32,845 bases of DNA from Actinomycetes bacterium (GCA_021838305.1 JAKCEB010000009.1:1-32845), one strand, 5' to 3'; counted from the stretch's first letter, positions 18,576 to 29,859 are shown. Notes: generated by a model from the sequence alone, not told the origin. Numbers and translations: made by a program.

Positions 18576-19168
18576 CCCGCGCGGCGCAGCGCTCACGTAC
18601 TACCAAAGAGACCACCGTCAGCGTGCAGATCTGCCTCGACGGGACCGGGCAGACGGAAGTGGCGACTGGACTGCCGTTTTTTGATCACATGCTGGCCCAG
18701 CTCGGCCGCCACGGCGGGATCGACATGACGGTGTCGGCGAGCGGCGACCTGGAGGTCGACGCGCATCACACCGTCGAGGACGTCGGTTTGGCGCTCGGCG
18801 AATGTGTCAGGGAGGCCCTCGGGGACAAGGCGGGGGTCAGACGGTTCGCGTCCATCGAACTGCCATTGGACGAGGCGCTCATCGCAGTAGCAATCGACCT
18901 GTCGGGGCGACCGTTCCTCGCCTACGGGATCGACCACGGAGGTCCCGAAGCGTCACCTCTCGGCAACCCGCCGTTCCACCCTCAGCTGACAGAAGAATTC
19001 TGGCGAGCTTTCGTCACTACCTCCGGCATAACCCTTCACATCCGGATGGTCTCCGGTCGCAACACCCACCACATAATCGAAGCCACCTTCAAAGCTGTGG
19101 CGAGGGCGCTGCGCGACGCAGTGCGAATAGACGGCGGTAGCGTCCCATCCACCAAAGGCACACTTTGA
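18572..19168 (+). CDS. hisB: Imidazoleglycerol-phosphate dehydratase (HisB)
   Basis: GLPFFDHMLAQLGRHGGIDM, DAHHTVEDVGLALGECVREALGDK, NTHHIIEATFKAVARALRDAV. Start ATG 18572. Confidence 0.96.
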   Translation: MTRAAQRSRTTKETTVSVQICLDGTGQTEVATGLPFFDHMLAQLGRHGGIDMTVSASGDLEVDAHHTVEDVGLALGECVREALGDKAGVRRFASIELPLDEALIAVAIDLSGRPFLAYGIDHGGPEASPLGNPPFHPQLTEEFWRAFVTTSGITLHIRMVSGRNTHHIIEATFKAVARALRDAVRIDGGSVPSTKGTL

Positions 19169-19806
19169 TAGCAGTCCTCGACTACGGCATAGGAAACCTC
19201 CGCTCCGCCGAAAAGGCTCTCCTGCATGTGGGCGCGAAAGCACGCCTCGTAAGCGACCCGGATGTCGCGGCCTCTGCTGACGCGGTCGTTTTGCCGGGGG
19301 TCGGGAACTTCGGTGCGTGCGTGCAGGCGCTGCGCTCGTGCGGTCTGGAAGGCACGGTCCGCGAAACGATCCGGACGGGTCGCCCGTTCCTGGGCATCTG
19401 CGTCGGGATGCAAATGCTCTACGAAGGATCCGAGGAGTCGCCTGCAATCGACGGGCTCGGCATCCTCGAAGGAGTGGTCAAACGGCTCCCCGATAATGTC
19501 AAGAGACCTCAGATGCAATGGAACAGGCTCGACATCAAAGACCGCACCGAACCGCTTCTCGCCGGGATCGCTCCGCAGCCTTGGGTCTACTTCGTGCACT
19601 CCTACGCGGTGTCTGACAGCCCGGCAGTCATTGCGACGTGCGAGTACGGTACGGACGTCGCGGCGATTGTTGCTACACCATCTTTGTGGGCGACGCAGTT
19701 CCACCCGGAGAAGTCCGGCGACGTCGGGCTCGCCATACTCTCGAACTTCGCGGGTATTGCTTCGCGACGTGCCGGGCTGCCTTCATCGATGCCGGTTTCG
19801 TCGTAG
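19165..19806 (+). CDS. hisH: Imidazole glycerol phosphate synthase, glutamine amidotransferase subunit (HisH)
   Basis: IAVLDYGIGNLRSAEKAL, LPGVGNFGACVQAL, FLGICVGMQMLYEGSEE, FVHSYAV, ATQFHPEKSGDVGLAILSNF. Confidence 0.96.
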   Translation: MIAVLDYGIGNLRSAEKALLHVGAKARLVSDPDVAASADAVVLPGVGNFGACVQALRSCGLEGTVRETIRTGRPFLGICVGMQMLYEGSEESPAIDGLGILEGVVKRLPDNVKRPQMQWNRLDIKDRTEPLLAGIAPQPWVYFVHSYAVSDSPAVIATCEYGTDVAAIVATPSLWATQFHPEKSGDVGLAILSNFAGIASRRAGLPSSMPVSS

Positions 19807-20567
19807 TGGACCTGTACCCGGCGATAGACCTGATAGGCGGCCGGTGCGTGCGCCTCGTGGAAGGCGACTACGCCGCCGAGACGGTCTACGATGACGACCC
19901 AGTTCGAGTAGCCACCGGGTTCGCCGCTTGCGGTGCGCGGTGGATACACGTTGTGGACCTCGACGCTGCAAGGACGGGCGAGCCGGTCAACCGTCGGGTC
20001 GTCGCAGCGATAGCGTCAGCGGTCGCACGTGACGGCGTGTCGGTCCAGGCGGGGGGAGGGGTCCGAAGCGTGGAGGACGCCGCCGAGCTTCTCGACGCCG
20101 GCGTCGAGAGGGTGGTGGTCGGCACCGCTGCAATCGAAGACCCGACGCTGGTCAGCCGGATCGCTTCGCGCTGGCCGGGCTGCGTCGCGATGGGCCTGGA
20201 CCACCGTGCCGGTGAGGTCCGCCTGCGCGGATGGACCGAGGGCTCCGGCCGGCGTCTCGAGGATCTTGTCGGACCGGCAATCGAGGCCGGCGCCGCGGCG
20301 CTAATCGTCACAGACATAGCCCGCGACGGGCGCATGGCGGGTCCCGACCTGGTGGGGCTGGCGTCGGTGATCCAAATGACAAAGTTGGCCTGCAACCCGG
20401 GGACTGGTTACGTCATAGCGTCCGGGGGAGTCGCGTCGATCGACGATGTGGCCGAACTCGCGGCCCTTGACGGCCTCGGCGGGATCATCGCAGGAAAGGC
20501 CATCTACGAAGGTCGCCTGGACGTCCGCGAGGCATTTGCCTTGCTGTCGTCAAAGCAGGCACGGTGA
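19806..20567 (+). CDS. hisA: Phosphoribosylformimino-AICAR-ribotide isomerase (HisA)
   Basis: [84 protein letters not shown] start 19806. Confidence 0.93.
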   Translation: MDLYPAIDLIGGRCVRLVEGDYAAETVYDDDPVRVATGFAACGARWIHVVDLDAARTGEPVNRRVVAAIASAVARDGVSVQAGGGVRSVEDAAELLDAGVERVVVGTAAIEDPTLVSRIASRWPGCVAMGLDHRAGEVRLRGWTEGSGRRLEDLVGPAIEAGAAALIVTDIARDGRMAGPDLVGLASVIQMTKLACNPGTGYVIASGGVASIDDVAELAALDGLGGIIAGKAIYEGRLDVREAFALLSSKQAR

Positions 20568-21337
20568 GGGCGGTCAGGGTGATTCCCTGCCTCGACGTCG
20601 ACGACGGGCGCGTCGTCAAAGGGGTTAACTTCACGAACCTGGCCGACGCGGGTGATCCCGTCGAACTGGCAGCCCGCTACGGCGAGGAAGGCGCCGACGA
20701 ACTCGTCTTCTACGACATTACGGCGTCGTCGTCGGGAAGGCGTACGATGATCGACGTCGTGGCCCGCACGGCAGAACAGGTGTTCATCCCGTTGGCGGTT
20801 GGCGGGGGAGTCGCTACCGTAGACGACGCCCGTGGCCTTCTGCGCGTCGGCGCCGACAAGGTGAGCGTCAACTCCGCGGCGGTAGCTCACCCCGAGCTGA
20901 TCGAGGACGTCGCTTCGGTGTTCGGATCCCAGTGTGTGGTCGTGGGCATGGACGTCCGTCGAAGTGGAGGCCACTTCGAGGTATACACCCACGGAGGTCG
21001 TAGACCGACTGGCCGCGACGCCATCGAATGGGCGGCCGAGGTGCAAAGACGTGGAGCCGGGGAGATCGTCCTCAACTCTATGGATCGCGACGGAACCAGG
21101 TCGGGATTCGACTTGGAGCTGACCCGAGCGGTCGTCGAGACGGTCCGGATCCCCGTTGTTGCGAGCGGCGGCGTCGGAAACTTGAGCCACCTCGTCGAGG
21201 GCGCGCTCGAAGGGGGAGCGGACGCTGTGCTGGCGGCGTCGATCTTCCACTACGGACAGTCCACGGTCGCCGAGGCCAAGGCCGTACTAGCAGCGGCGGG
21301 GGTCACCGTCCGGCCGGTGCAGTCGGTTGCGAGGTAG
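20564..21337 (+). CDS. hisF: Imidazole glycerol phosphate synthase cyclase subunit (HisF)
   Basis: [93 protein letters not shown]. Confidence 0.97.
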   Translation: MRAVRVIPCLDVDDGRVVKGVNFTNLADAGDPVELAARYGEEGADELVFYDITASSSGRRTMIDVVARTAEQVFIPLAVGGGVATVDDARGLLRVGADKVSVNSAAVAHPELIEDVASVFGSQCVVVGMDVRRSGGHFEVYTHGGRRPTGRDAIEWAAEVQRRGAGEIVLNSMDRDGTRSGFDLELTRAVVETVRIPVVASGGVGNLSHLVEGALEGGADAVLAASIFHYGQSTVAEAKAVLAAAGVTVRPVQSVAR

Positions 21338-21346
21338 CGTGAAGTA

Positions 21347-21709
21347 ATGGACGCGACGGGCAAGCAGGTAGAGACCACTCACCAAAAGGCGTTGCCGTCC
21401 AAGCAGGGCATCGAGATGCTCACCGATCGTGTGCTCGTCCAGATCCCTCGCTCCGAAGGGGAGCGCAGGTCGCGCGCCGGGATACTGATCCCCGCCACTG
21501 CGCAGGTCGCACGCCGTCTCGCATGGGCTGAGGTGGTGGCAACCGGCCCGCACGTGAGGACCATCAAGGCCGGTGACCAGGTACTTTTCAATCCCGAGGA
21601 CCGTTACGAAGTGGAGGTCCAAGGCGAGGACTACCTGATCCTCCGTGAACGCGACATCCACGCTGTCGCTTCGGAGCGCGCCGCGGGCGGTACCGGGCTG
21701 TACCTGTAG
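21347..21709 (+). CDS. GroES-like co-chaperonin-fold protein
   Basis: [86 protein letters not shown] resembles the Cpn10 fold. Confidence 0.8.
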   Translation: MDATGKQVETTHQKALPSKQGIEMLTDRVLVQIPRSEGERRSRAGILIPATAQVARRLAWAEVVATGPHVRTIKAGDQVLFNPEDRYEVEVQGEDYLILRERDIHAVASERAAGGTGLYL

Positions 21710-21773
21710 GGTTGCTGCGGGGCTTGTGCCAAGCGTGACAGTTCTTTCGGCTGCGGCCCCTAGCATGGAGTCC

Positions 21774-22175
21774 ATGTCGGACGGATCATCCATGCAGTTG
21801 CGAGAAGCGGGCTCCGTCGCCCCGCTCGGCGCAACCTCAGAGCAACTTGCGTCGATCGCCTACAACGCCGACGGGCTCGTGCCTGCCATCGTCCAGGACC
21901 ACGAAACAAAGCAGGTGCTGATGATGGCGTGGATGAACGCCGACACGCTCAACGAAACGCTCACCTCCGGGCGGACCGTGTTCTGGTCGAGAAGCCGGCG
22001 CGAACGGTGGCGCAAGGGAGATACATCCGGCGAGCGCCAGTGGGTTCGCGAGGCGTTCTACGACTGCGACGGCGACACTTTGCTCTTCGAAGTCGACCAG
22101 GAAGGGGCAGGCGCATGCCACACCGGTAACCGCTCCTGCTTCTACCGCAAGTTCGGGTCGCCGCCGGAGCTGTGA
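21774..22175 (+). CDS. hisI: Phosphoribosyl-AMP cyclohydrolase (HisI)
   Basis: [91 protein letters not shown]. Start chosen at ATG 21774 (ATG 21765 also in frame). Confidence 0.95.
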   Translation: MSDGSSMQLREAGSVAPLGATSEQLASIAYNADGLVPAIVQDHETKQVLMMAWMNADTLNETLTSGRTVFWSRSRRERWRKGDTSGERQWVREAFYDCDGDTLLFEVDQEGAGACHTGNRSCFYRKFGSPPEL

Positions 22176-23734
22176 TACGCCCGTCGCGAGAGGAGTTCGC
22201 CTCGCTCGCCTCCACTTTCAGCGTCGTGCCGGTTTGGCTCGAGCTGCTCGGCGATCTGACCACCCCCGTCGCGGCGTTCGCCCGCCTGACCGCCGCCGAC
22301 CCGACGGGTCGGGCGTTCCTTCTAGAGTCGGTGGAGCATTCCCAACAGCTCGGAAGGTGGTCTTTCATCGGGCGCAACCCGACGGCCACGATTATCGGCC
22401 GCGGCGGCGCGCTGACAGTGGAGGGCTCCCTGCCTTCGTCGATTCCTCTGGACAAAGGTACCCTCGTGGCGCTCGAAGCTCTCCTCGCCGAGTACCGCTC
22501 ACCTTTGATCGAGGAACTGCCGCCGCTACAAGGCGGCGTCGTCGGATACCTCGGCTATGACGTTGTCAGGGAGGTCGAACGCCTCGGCATTGCGCCGCCA
22601 GACGAGACCGGATATCCCGACGCGATCCTGTCGGTGGTCGGCGAGGTCGCCGCCTACGACTACTGGCGCCAGCGGGTCACTCTGATAGAGGCGGTGCCGG
22701 TGCCCGCTGACGCTAGAGGCAACCGGCAGGCGTGCGACCTGCTCTACGACGAAGCTGTACGCCGGCTGGACGGCTTCGCCCGCCAGGGTGCCTCGCCGCT
22801 CGACGAGCCGCTCGTCGCGCCTCCCGAGCGCTTCGACGAGCTGCCCGTGTTCACAAGGCGGACCACGAAGGAGATGTACGCGGCGTCCGTCGACGCTGCG
22901 AAGGAGCACATCCTCGCTGGCGACATCTTCCAGGTGGTCCTCTCCCAGCGATTCGACGTCGACCTGCAGGCCGAGCCGTTCGACCTCTACCGCTCCCTCC
23001 GCCAGGTCAACCCGAGCCCCTACATGTACTTCCTGCGCCACCCGGAGCTTTCCCTTGTCGGCTCCTCGCCGGAACCGTTGGTTCAGGTGACGTCGGGGAA
23101 TGTGGTATCTAGGCCGATAGCCGGAACGCGACGGCGGGGACGCAACGACGCCCACGACCGCCGTCTCGCGGCAGAGCTTTCGGAGAACCCGAAGGAGCGC
23201 GCCGAGCACGTGATGCTTGTCGACCTCGCCCGAAACGACATCGGCCGCGTCGTCGAGTACGGCACGGCGAAAGTGGACGAGATGATGACCCTGGAGCGCT
23301 ACAGCCATGTCATGCACCTGACCTCGCAGGTGTCGGGGACGCTTCGCGCGGGGCTTGGACCGGTCGACGTCCTTCGGGCGACAATGCCCGCAGGGACAGT
23401 GTCAGGGGCTCCCAAAGTGCGGGCGATGCAACTCATCGACGAGCTTGAACCGGTCAAGCGGGGGCCTTACGCCGGGGTGATCGGCTACTTCGACTTCTCG
23501 GGCAACCTCGACACGGCGATCACGATCCGCACCATGGTCGTCGGTCCCGACGGAGCCGCGAGCGTGCAGTCCGGCGCCGGGATAGTGGCTGACAGCGACG
23601 CCGCCGACGAGGACCTCGAATGCGCGAACAAGGCGGCGGCCCTGCTCGCCGCGGTGCCCGGGGCGCGCCGGATCGCCGCAGCACGAAGAGGTGTCGTCGA
23701 GTTGCCAATCGCTGGGGGTTCGGTCGATGAGTGA
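22172..23734 (+). CDS. trpE: Anthranilate synthase component I (TrpE)
   Basis: [119 protein letters not shown]. Confidence 0.96.
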   Translation: MIRPSREEFASLASTFSVVPVWLELLGDLTTPVAAFARLTAADPTGRAFLLESVEHSQQLGRWSFIGRNPTATIIGRGGALTVEGSLPSSIPLDKGTLVALEALLAEYRSPLIEELPPLQGGVVGYLGYDVVREVERLGIAPPDETGYPDAILSVVGEVAAYDYWRQRVTLIEAVPVPADARGNRQACDLLYDEAVRRLDGFARQGASPLDEPLVAPPERFDELPVFTRRTTKEMYAASVDAAKEHILAGDIFQVVLSQRFDVDLQAEPFDLYRSLRQVNPSPYMYFLRHPELSLVGSSPEPLVQVTSGNVVSRPIAGTRRRGRNDAHDRRLAAELSENPKERAEHVMLVDLARNDIGRVVEYGTAKVDEMMTLERYSHVMHLTSQVSGTLRAGLGPVDVLRATMPAGTVSGAPKVRAMQLIDELEPVKRGPYAGVIGYFDFSGNLDTAITIRTMVVGPDGAASVQSGAGIVADSDAADEDLECANKAAALLAAVPGARRIAAARRGVVELPIAGGSVDE

Positions 23735-24641
23735 GAGACTTCCACCAGTCGGCGAGCCGACGATCGCGACCGGTGCTTTGCGCTACCGCTGTCTCGTAGA
23801 GCGCGACGCGCTCCGAGTCACCGGCCCCGAAGCCGGAAAGTTCCTGCAGGGCCAGCTCACCCAGGACGTTTTGACCGTGGACCTCGGCGCGCACAGATGG
23901 TCGTGGCTCCTGGAACCCGCGGGTAGGGTCGTGGCGCTGCTGCGGGTGTTCCATCCAGGCGAGAACGAGTGGGTGCTCGAAAGCGATCCGGGGTGGGGTG
24001 AGGCGATATCCGTCCGCCTGAACCGCTTCAAGCTGCGCACGAAGGCGGACATCGAAGCTATGCCGGCAAAGCTCCTCTGCTGTAGAGGGGCGGGGTGGAA
24101 CCTCGACGGGCCGCTCGTCGCGGAGCCGCCGTGGCCGGGTGTGCTCGGCGTCGACCGGCTCTACCTGGACGACGTGCCGGCGGTCGAAGCGTCGGCCTCG
24201 GGCGACGACTCGCTGGGGGCGCTGGCGCTCCTGGAGGCGCAGCGGATAGCCGTAGGTCAGCCGCGGATGGGAGCGGAGATCACCGAACGGACGATTCCGG
24301 CGGAGACCGGCATCGTCGAATGGACGGTCAGCTTCACCAAGGGTTGCTACACCGGCCAGGAGCTGGTGGCGCGCATCGATTCACGGGGTAACCACGTCCC
24401 ACGCAAGATGGTGAGGCTCCGCCTCGACGGCGAGGTCGCAGCAGGGTCGGAGATGTTCGACGCCGACGGAGCGTCGGTGGTGGCCGCGGCTTCGGGGGTG
24501 TCCCCAGGTGCTGCCGGGCGGATCACGAGCGTCGGCCTGTCGCCTTCGCAAGGTTGGGTGGGCCTCGGATACCTCGAAAGAAAGGCGGGATCTCCGGTCT
24601 CGCTGGTGGCAGATGGAGTCCCTGTGAGGGTAATCGGGTAG
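23727..24641 (+). CDS. YgfZ/GcvT-type folate-binding protein
   Basis: ALRVTGPEAGKFLQGQLTQDV, RMGAEITERTIPAETGIVEWTVSFTKGCYTGQELVARIDSRGNHVPRKMVRLRL (KGCYxGQE motif). Start ATG 23727 overlaps the trpE end. Confidence 0.9.
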   Translation: MSERLPPVGEPTIATGALRYRCLVERDALRVTGPEAGKFLQGQLTQDVLTVDLGAHRWSWLLEPAGRVVALLRVFHPGENEWVLESDPGWGEAISVRLNRFKLRTKADIEAMPAKLLCCRGAGWNLDGPLVAEPPWPGVLGVDRLYLDDVPAVEASASGDDSLGALALLEAQRIAVGQPRMGAEITERTIPAETGIVEWTVSFTKGCYTGQELVARIDSRGNHVPRKMVRLRLDGEVAAGSEMFDADGASVVAAASGVSPGAAGRITSVGLSPSQGWVGLGYLERKAGSPVSLVADGVPVRVIG

Positions 24642-24663
24642 CGACACTGTAGGCTCGGGCGTC

Positions 24664-25479
24664 GTGGCCACCTACCTGGACCGCATAGTCGCATCACATC
24701 GCGCTCTAGTCGCGGCCGACGACCGTGACCTGGGCGCGCTCGCGGACAAGGCGGCGTCCATGCCCCCAGCGCGGCGCTTCGCAGATTCGATCAAGTTGGC
24801 CCACCGGCTCGCAGTGATCGCCGAAGTCAAACGCAGAAGCCCGAGCAAACCCGGCCTCGCCCCGAATCTCGATCCCGGGGCGTTAGCGTCCGCCTACGAA
24901 GAAGGCGGGGCGTCAGCGCTATCGGTACTGACCGATTCGGAGTTCTTCGGAGGCTCGCCCGAAGACCTGCGCGCTGCCCGGTTAGCGTCGGCGCTGCCGG
25001 TACTCCGGAAGGATTTCACCGTGGGTGTCGGCGACGTGATCGACGCCCGGCTCATGGGCGCTGACGCTGTGCTGCTGATCGTCGCAGCGCTGGAGCGTTC
25101 CGAGCTCGTGGAGCTCATCCGGCTCTGCACCCGCCTCGGTTTGGACGCCCTCGTAGAGGTCCACGACGAGGCGGAGGCGGAGGAAGCGATGGAAGCGGGG
25201 GCACGGATCGTCGGGGTCAACCAACGCGATCTGCACACGTTCCAAGTCGACACCGAACGCGCCGTCAGGGTGGCGGCGTCGCTTCCATCCGACTGTGTGA
25301 GGGTCGCCGAGTCGGGCATCGCGGGACCCGTCGACGCCTCCCGGCTCGCCGACGCCGGCTTCGACGCGGTTCTTGTCGGTGAATCGCTGGTAACCGCCTC
25401 CGACCCGTCGGGCGCGGTCGCGTCGCTGCTGCAACGGCGTACGCACGCCCGGGCTGGTCACGGCCCGGAGCGGGCATGA
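24664..25479 (+). CDS. trpC: Indole-3-glycerol phosphate synthase (TrpC)
   Basis: IAEVKRRSPSKPGLAP, YEEGGASALSVLTDSEFFGGSPEDL, VLRKDFTVG, ALVEVHDEAEAEEAM, GVNQRDLHTFQVD, VAESGIAGPVDA. GTG start. Confidence 0.96.
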   Translation: MATYLDRIVASHRALVAADDRDLGALADKAASMPPARRFADSIKLAHRLAVIAEVKRRSPSKPGLAPNLDPGALASAYEEGGASALSVLTDSEFFGGSPEDLRAARLASALPVLRKDFTVGVGDVIDARLMGADAVLLIVAALERSELVELIRLCTRLGLDALVEVHDEAEAEEAMEAGARIVGVNQRDLHTFQVDTERAVRVAASLPSDCVRVAESGIAGPVDASRLADAGFDAVLVGESLVTASDPSGAVASLLQRRTHARAGHGPERA

Positions 25480-26177
25480 CCGACGGCGAGTCCTTCATAA
25501 AAATATGCGGGATCACGACCGAGGAGGACGCACTGCTTTCGGTAGCGCTCGGAGCGACGGCCGTCGGGTTCGTGTTCGCTCCGTCCAAACGCCAGGTGGC
25601 ACCCCGATCGGTGGCTGACATCATCAAACGGCTACCGCCCGAAGTGTTGAGGGTCGGCGTGTTCAAAGACGAAGCCCCCGAACGCGTGTCGCAAATCTGC
25701 AGCCACATCGGAATCAACGCCGTGCAGCTCCACGGCCACGAGACTCCCGCCGAGGCGAAGTGGCTCGCCGGGCGGGTCCCGCTCGTCATCAAAGCCTTTT
25801 CCGCCATCGATCCCCGACTCGCAGACGCCGGGGACTTCGAAGTGTTCGCGCTGCACGTAGACGCCGTCGAACCCGGCTCTGGAAAGACCTTCGACTGGTC
25901 CCTCCTTGCATCCGTGCCACGAGGCGAGAGGATGATCCTCGCCGGAGGCCTCAACCCTGCAAACGTCGCGCGAGCGATTGAAACAACGGGATGCTTCGGT
26001 GTGGACGTCTCGACCGGCGTCGAGAAGGCGCCGGGTCACAAAGACCCCATCAAACTACGCGAATTTATTGACAACGCTTCACGCGCCTTCGAGCGCCGCA
26101 AAGCTTCCCCGCAAACATCCGGCGGCCGCATGCCAACTCGCGGCCGGGGACCATACGACTGGCAGGAAGACAAATGA
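25476..26177 (+). CDS. trpF: Phosphoribosylanthranilate isomerase (TrpF)
   Basis: [84 protein letters not shown]. Confidence 0.95.
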   Translation: MTDGESFIKICGITTEEDALLSVALGATAVGFVFAPSKRQVAPRSVADIIKRLPPEVLRVGVFKDEAPERVSQICSHIGINAVQLHGHETPAEAKWLAGRVPLVIKAFSAIDPRLADAGDFEVFALHVDAVEPGSGKTFDWSLLASVPRGERMILAGGLNPANVARAIETTGCFGVDVSTGVEKAPGHKDPIKLREFIDNASRAFERRKASPQTSGGRMPTRGRGPYDWQEDK

Positions 26178-27352
26178 AAGCCGACATCGCAATGGCCGAT
26201 CCGGGCCCCACGGGCCGTTTCGGCGAGTATGGGGGGCGCTACGTCCCGGAATCTCTCGTGCCTGCGTGCGCCGAGGTGGAGGCCGCGTTTCGTGGCGCAT
26301 GGTCAGACCCTGCGTTCAGGGCCAGACTCGACTCTCTGCTCGCCGACTACGCCGGCCGCCCGACGCCGGTCACACGCGCCGAGCGGCTTTCGAACGAGCT
26401 CGGGGTGGATGTGCTGCTCAAACGCGAGGACCTGACCCACACGGGCTCGCACAAGATCAACAACGTCCTCGGGCAGGGTCTGCTCACGCTGGCCATGGGA
26501 AAGTCTCGAATGGTGGCCGAGACCGGAGCGGGACAGCACGGCGTGGCTACTGCTACTGCGGCTGCCCTTTTCGGTTTGGAGTGCGTCGTCTACATGGGCG
26601 AGGTGGACACGCAGCGCCAGGCGTTGAACGTATTCCGGATGAAGCTTCTCGGCGCCGAGGTGGTTCCGGTGACTTCGGGAAGCAGGACGCTCAAGGACGC
26701 GGTCAACGAGGCTATGCGCGACTGGGTAGCGACGGTCGCCGACACGCACTACTGCTTGGGGTCGGTCATGGGCCCGCACCCCTACCCGTGGATGGTCCGC
26801 GAGTTCCAAAGCGTCGTGGGCAACGAGGCGCGCGAGCAGTGCAGGGCGATCCTCGGCGGTGCGGACCCCGACGTCGTGGTCGCCTGCGTGGGAGGGGGAT
26901 CTAACGCGGCTGGGACTTTCGCTGGGTTCGTCGGAACCGACGCCCGTCTTGTCGGTGTCGAAGCGGCCGGCGGGTCGGCTATCGGGCGTGGCATTCCTGG
27001 TGTGCTGCACGGTATGCGCTCGTACCTGCTTCAAGACGAGTGGGGTCAGATCCTGGAAGCCGAGTCGATCTCGGCCGGTCTAGACTACCCGGGGATCGGG
27101 CCGGAGCATTCGTGGCTGGCTGACAACGGCCGTGCGCAGTACCGCTCCGCGTCAGACGACGAGGTGCTCGACGCGTTGCAGCTGCTTGCGCGTACCGAAG
27201 GGATAATCCCGGCTTTGGAGCCCGCCCATGCACTCGCATGGCTCGTAAGAGCTGCGAAGAGCGGTGAGGTGGCGGCCGGCTCGACGGTGATGATGACGTT
27301 GTCTGGCCGGGGGGACAAGGATGCCGAGACCGTGATGGGTCTGCTGTCGTGA
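26174..27352 (+). CDS. trpB: Tryptophan synthase beta chain (TrpB)
   Basis: [92 protein letters not shown]. Confidence 0.97.
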   Translation: MKADIAMADPGPTGRFGEYGGRYVPESLVPACAEVEAAFRGAWSDPAFRARLDSLLADYAGRPTPVTRAERLSNELGVDVLLKREDLTHTGSHKINNVLGQGLLTLAMGKSRMVAETGAGQHGVATATAAALFGLECVVYMGEVDTQRQALNVFRMKLLGAEVVPVTSGSRTLKDAVNEAMRDWVATVADTHYCLGSVMGPHPYPWMVREFQSVVGNEAREQCRAILGGADPDVVVACVGGGSNAAGTFAGFVGTDARLVGVEAAGGSAIGRGIPGVLHGMRSYLLQDEWGQILEAESISAGLDYPGIGPEHSWLADNGRAQYRSASDDEVLDALQLLARTEGIIPALEPAHALAWLVRAAKSGEVAAGSTVMMTLSGRGDKDAETVMGLLS

Positions 27353-28149
27353 ACTCCTCTCATCCAGGGCGGGGGGTTGCCGTCGAGGGGTGTCTGCGTG
27401 AAAGGCTCGGCTCTGGTCGGAAGGCGCTCGTCACCTACATGACCGGCGGACTCGGTGCCGACTGGGTACGCTACGTCGAGGCAATGGCCGATGCGGGAGC
27501 GGATGTCGTCGAGATCGGCGTACCTTTTTCCGATCCGGTGATGGACGGCCCGACGATCCAGGAAGCATCTGGCGCCGCTTTGGCGGCGGGCTCGAACCCT
27601 TCGAACATCCTCGATGGCATTGCTGGTGCCAATATCGGCGTGCCGCTGGTGGCGATGACCTACTACAACCTGGTAGTGAGGGCCGGCCATTTGCGCTTCG
27701 CTCGCCAGCTGGCGTCTTGCGGGGTGCGCGGGGCGATAGTCGCCGACATACCGCTCGAGGAGTCAGCCGATTGGGAGGCGCAGGCTGCGGGAAGCGGTGT
27801 CGAGACGATCCTCCTCGCGGCACCCGTCAGTTCCGACGAGAGGCTCGCCGAGATCTGTCGGCGCTCGCACGGGTTTGTCTACGGGGTCAACGTCATGGGT
27901 GTGACGGGGGAGCGCGCGTCGCTTTCCGAGTCGGCCGGGGCGCTCGCGAAGCGGCTGAAGGCGATAACCGACCTGCCCGTCATCATGGGGTTCGGGGTGT
28001 CGACCCCGGAGCAGGCTGCCGAGGTTGCCTCCTATTCCGACGGCGCTGTCGTCGCTTCGGCGCTGATGCGAATGGTACTCGACGGTGCGGGGCCGGGGGA
28101 GGTTGCGGACGCTGTCTCGAAGTTTCGTCGTGCCCTCGACCGGGCTTGA
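27349..28149 (+). CDS. trpA: Tryptophan synthase alpha chain (TrpA)
   Basis: [87 protein letters not shown]. Confidence 0.96.
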   Translation: MNSSHPGRGVAVEGCLRERLGSGRKALVTYMTGGLGADWVRYVEAMADAGADVVEIGVPFSDPVMDGPTIQEASGAALAAGSNPSNILDGIAGANIGVPLVAMTYYNLVVRAGHLRFARQLASCGVRGAIVADIPLEESADWEAQAAGSGVETILLAAPVSSDERLAEICRRSHGFVYGVNVMGVTGERASLSESAGALAKRLKAITDLPVIMGFGVSTPEQAAEVASYSDGAVVASALMRMVLDGAGPGEVADAVSKFRRALDRA

Positions 28150-28517
28150 CGTAGGCGCTCTCGGTGGAGCGGGACGCAGTCGACCGCAGGACTATCGACG
28201 GAAGGGTATAGGCTACCCGGCAGGTTGACATGGCGGTGTAAGGAAACTAGCAGAGGCAGAGCGTCCGATGTCGCAGCCGAGGTTGGACCTGGTCCCCGGC
28301 GGCGAGCGGATCGCACTATTGCGACAACCCGCCAACAGTGACAAGCAGATGGTCGCAGCTGCCACGACGAGGCGGGTGCGCTGGGACCAGCAGTTAACGT
28401 CCTGTGAATGTCGATTGCTGGCGAGCGGACTGCCATGCGAGCGGGACGAATCTCGTTTCACTATGCATCCTGAACCTAGTGTGGCCTTTATCATAGCGGG
28501 GATGGAGGCCCGCCTCG

Positions 28518-29690
28518 TTACTGTACAGGCTGCCACACGCCACACTGAATCCATGTATCGGTGATCGAACCCGAGCCATACGAGGTCGGGTTTGCCAAAC
28601 GCTGACTGGTGTTAGCTGTACTCGTCATGTACAACATGTCGAACGGGACTGACGAGTAGGGATCCTGCCTAGGATTGGAAGTCGGACCCATTGAGAAGTT
28701 ATCCCAATATACTGTGCCACTATAGAAAGGTTTTAACGCCTCATACTCGTGGCTCGGGTTCCAGATAGGACGCTCGTCAACCGCCTCTGCCGTGGCTCCA
28801 CTTGGCCCGCTGGCAGGATCATAATTGCTTTCTGGCAGAGTGACGCTTGACGAGTCATACTGATCAGAAATCAGGTCGACTGTTGTATACGTGAAGGTCC
28901 CATTTCCATTTGATGGCCCGGGGTTCCATGCCACTTGCGATACGATAGGATCCCCAGGTGCTACAGCGGCTCCCGTTACGGCACCGCTGTCGGCACCATT
29001 TTTACCTATCCACTCAACGAACTCGTTGGTGGCGGTGGAGCTTGGATTTGGAGTTACGGTTCCTGTTTGGAGAAGCGGGCCACCAAGCCAACCACCTATA
29101 CCAATCCAGGATGACTCACCAGAATTCTCATTGGGACACGACCTGAAGCCTGTCTGATTGAATTCGCCGTTTGCACCATCATAGTTGGCCGTGTTCGGGG
29201 GAGTAAGTATTCCACTCCAGTTGTCGGACTGTATTGAGCCCACGTAACCGGCGGTCACGTGTGGGCACGCAGAGAGGCCAATGGTGGCGCGCAGCGGACC
29301 GTGAAGTTGTGTCCTTTCTTGGGACGATAGTACAGGGACTTGGTAACGGTCCAGCGCGCTGCTCGTAGCGGTGGCGACGTCGAAGCCTTTGGGCGGTAAT
29401 ACCTGCGTTATCGTCGCTGCTTCGTAGTGAAAGCGGTAAGTAGTCGATCCATCGGCGTTCATGGTTATGGAACTAGCCAGAAGTCTAGTGCATCCAGGAG
29501 GCGTGGAAGCGGTCACTGACGTGACAGAGTTGAGATTACTGTTTTGGGCTTCAGCAGGTGTCGTTATAAGGGGTAGGAGTAGGCAAGCGCCCACACCAGC
29601 GACTAAGACCTTCCATCGTGTCGCGCCTCCGGGTAGCTTCTGGGAGGCCTCGGTGCCACCGAGGTATCTATAGCTGTTTGCACGGGTCAT
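28518..29690 (-). CDS. Secreted G1-family (glutamic, eqolisin-like) endopeptidase
   Basis: N-terminal signal-like segment RWKVLVAGVGACLLLPLITTPAEAQ; SDNWSGI, SSWIGIGGWLGGPLLQTGT (candidate catalytic Gln region), EWIGKN, ATAEAVDERP (candidate catalytic Glu region). Visibly lower GC than neighbours. Confidence 0.8.
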   Translation of the reverse strand: MTRANSYRYLGGTEASQKLPGGATRWKVLVAGVGACLLLPLITTPAEAQNSNLNSVTSVTASTPPGCTRLLASSITMNADGSTTYRFHYEAATITQVLPPKGFDVATATSSALDRYQVPVLSSQERTQLHGPLRATIGLSACPHVTAGYVGSIQSDNWSGILTPPNTANYDGANGEFNQTGFRSCPNENSGESSWIGIGGWLGGPLLQTGTVTPNPSSTATNEFVEWIGKNGADSGAVTGAAVAPGDPIVSQVAWNPGPSNGNGTFTYTTVDLISDQYDSSSVTLPESNYDPASGPSGATAEAVDERPIWNPSHEYEALKPFYSGTVYWDNFSMGPTSNPRQDPYSSVPFDMLYMTSTANTSQRLANPTSYGSGSITDTWIQCGVWQPVQ

Positions 29691-29826
29691 TTATTCGATC
29701 TCCTCGGGTTCGGTGGGGAGACGGGCGCATCAATCCGTCGCGCCGCTGTCTTCCGTGTGGATAATGTCCGAGTCAAGCGCGGACCTTTCGGCGCCTTCGG
29801 GACGGAGATGCCTGATGATCGGAAAC

Positions 29827-29834
29827 TCGAGAGG
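29827..29834. repeat. Left 8-bp target site duplication of the IS (TCGAGAGG)
   Basis: Identical to 31654-31661, immediately abutting the inferred terminal inverted repeats. Confidence 0.88.
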
Positions 29835-29859
29835 GAGGTTGTCCCGGCCGGCGTGGAAT

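Noticed and set aside
28268-28564. 98-aa + ORF between trpA and the G1 peptidase
   Set aside because: No recognisable family and overlaps the peptidase 3' end; not supported as a gene.
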